Assembly: GCA_040143965.1 (NCBI GenBank)
Contig: JASJQH010007086.1
Coordinates: 1-21,189 of the forward strand
Reading direction: 5' to 3'
Length of the DNA stretch: 21,189 bases
DNA from: Basidiobolus ranarum
Lineage: Eukaryota; Basidiobolomycota; Basidiobolomycetes; Basidiobolales
The translations under genes and the position numbers were made by a program. This document shows positions 20,450 through 21,189 of the stretch, piece by piece (within the stretch, counting starts at the first letter, position 1; every line of letters starts with the position of its first letter). The notes under the pieces were generated by a model. The model had not been told where the DNA came from. It ran no database searches and saw only the letters and a list, made by a program, of their open reading frames with translations.

Positions 20450-21189
20450 AGACTTGTTCCATTGGACCAGGTCAGATTGTGCTGCTCAATCCAGCCTGCT
20501 AGTACACCATCTGGCGCGATCTGTCAATTACCATGGCTGGGTCCTATAACACTTGATCAGACACTATAAGGAACAATATGGCACTATCCCACCACAATCA
20601 AACACGATGATTTTTTTGGAGATATCGTGCCAGCCCATACCAAGTTACCCAATTTAGTATTGCCAAATTACAATTTGGGTAACTGACAAAGTAAGTTCAT
20701 CCCCTAGTTTGTAACTTACAAATTACTGAATGTGTAACAATAAACAATTTATACTGTAACTTACCCAATCAAATGTATAACCGAGACATTCACATGTTTT
20801 TAGGCCAATCATTTGTCCCTCACTAACACAGTATCCTGATTTTCAATTGGGCACAACAGCTCCTGCATTACGAAACACCAGTAGATTTGGCACACTGGTG
20901 ACAAATCCCAGCACTCAATGATGGATAAATCTGCAGTATGATAGTAGTGATCAGGATCGCTTGATTCATCATTTTTAGATCAGCAAATTATTTATTCAAT
21001 CATGTAAGCTTCTAATTGGGTGAAAATGTGAACGGATTGAGCCATATTGAGCCAATACGGCTGCTCAAGCTTTTTATTGACAGACATTTTTCATTTGATT
21101 GTAGTGAAATCGCTTGTATTAATAGGCTATCATTGATTTTTTTGATATATGACGATTTCACGCTATCAGTGTTTCATAAACACATAGGC
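20450..21189 (+). mobile_element. Second copy of the PIF/Harbinger-like transposon, left end only
   Basis: Begins with AGACTTGTTCCATT, one change from the 12163 end, preceded by ATT at 20447-20449, and matches 12163-12902 at about 95% to the last base of the window. Same orientation as the first copy, 8287 bp apart. Whether it goes on to a full element cannot be seen. It retains more CpG than the first copy, for example GGCGCGATC against GGCACAATC. Confidence 0.88.

Noticed and set aside
12163-21189. The two ~740-bp direct repeats as LTRs of one 9-kb element.
   Set aside because: They lack TG...CA ends, the first repeat is bounded by an inverted repeat whose partner is at 16554-16567, and no retroelement gene lies between them. 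Two copies of a DNA transposon explain them better.
1-21189. CRISPR arrays, prokaryotic operons, rRNA genes.
   Set aside because: No short regular repeats with unique spacers, no ribosome-binding sites or operon-like gene packing, and no rRNA signature; the elements present are eukaryotic.

Overview
The window reads as transposon-dense, gene-poor nuclear DNA of a eukaryote. No intact host gene, rRNA or convincing tRNA was found. It is AT-rich (roughly two thirds A+T by eye) and extremely poor in CpG: I count about seven CpG in the 6.3 kb from 5.85 to 12.16 kb. This is what long-term cytosine methylation and deamination leave behind. Element types (Ty1/copia and a PIF/Harbinger-like DNA transposon, both decayed) fit a large repeat-rich fungal genome, for example a rust-type basidiomycete, but nothing here excludes a plant or another eukaryote. 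Treat the organism call as a weak inference.

Layout, left to right. 1-0.57 kb: a decayed reading frame of unrecognised family. 0.75-0.82 kb: one copy of a short dispersed repeat whose partner lies at 7.94-8.01 kb. 0.82-5.45 kb: a broken Ty1/copia retrotransposon with gag, protease/pre-integrase, integrase, reverse transcriptase and RNase H remains, a purine tract and a complete 317-bp 3' LTR; only the last ~50 bp of the 5' LTR is left. 5.48-5.85 kb: a possible solo LTR of another element. 5.85-11.75 kb: AT-rich DNA with no supported gene.

11.75-20.09 kb is the most interesting part. A strongly diverged tandem array with a period of about 84 bp occupies about 11.75-12.16 kb and again about 17.95-20.09 kb. 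Between these blocks sits a 4.4-kb DNA transposon (12163-16567) with 14-bp terminal inverted repeats and a 3-bp flanking duplication. It carries two divergent genes: a DDE_Tnp_4/Harbinger-type transposase (plus strand) and a second, long gene (minus strand) whose C-terminal half is built of 38-residue repeats. Both are now pseudogenes. The transposase would have cut and pasted the element; the partner protein has no assigned role.

20.45 kb to the window end: the left ~740 bp of a second copy of the same transposon, about 95% identical to the first. Over half of their differences fall at CpG sites or at TG/CA pairs that point to a lost CpG, giving direct evidence of methylation-type decay after the copies separated.
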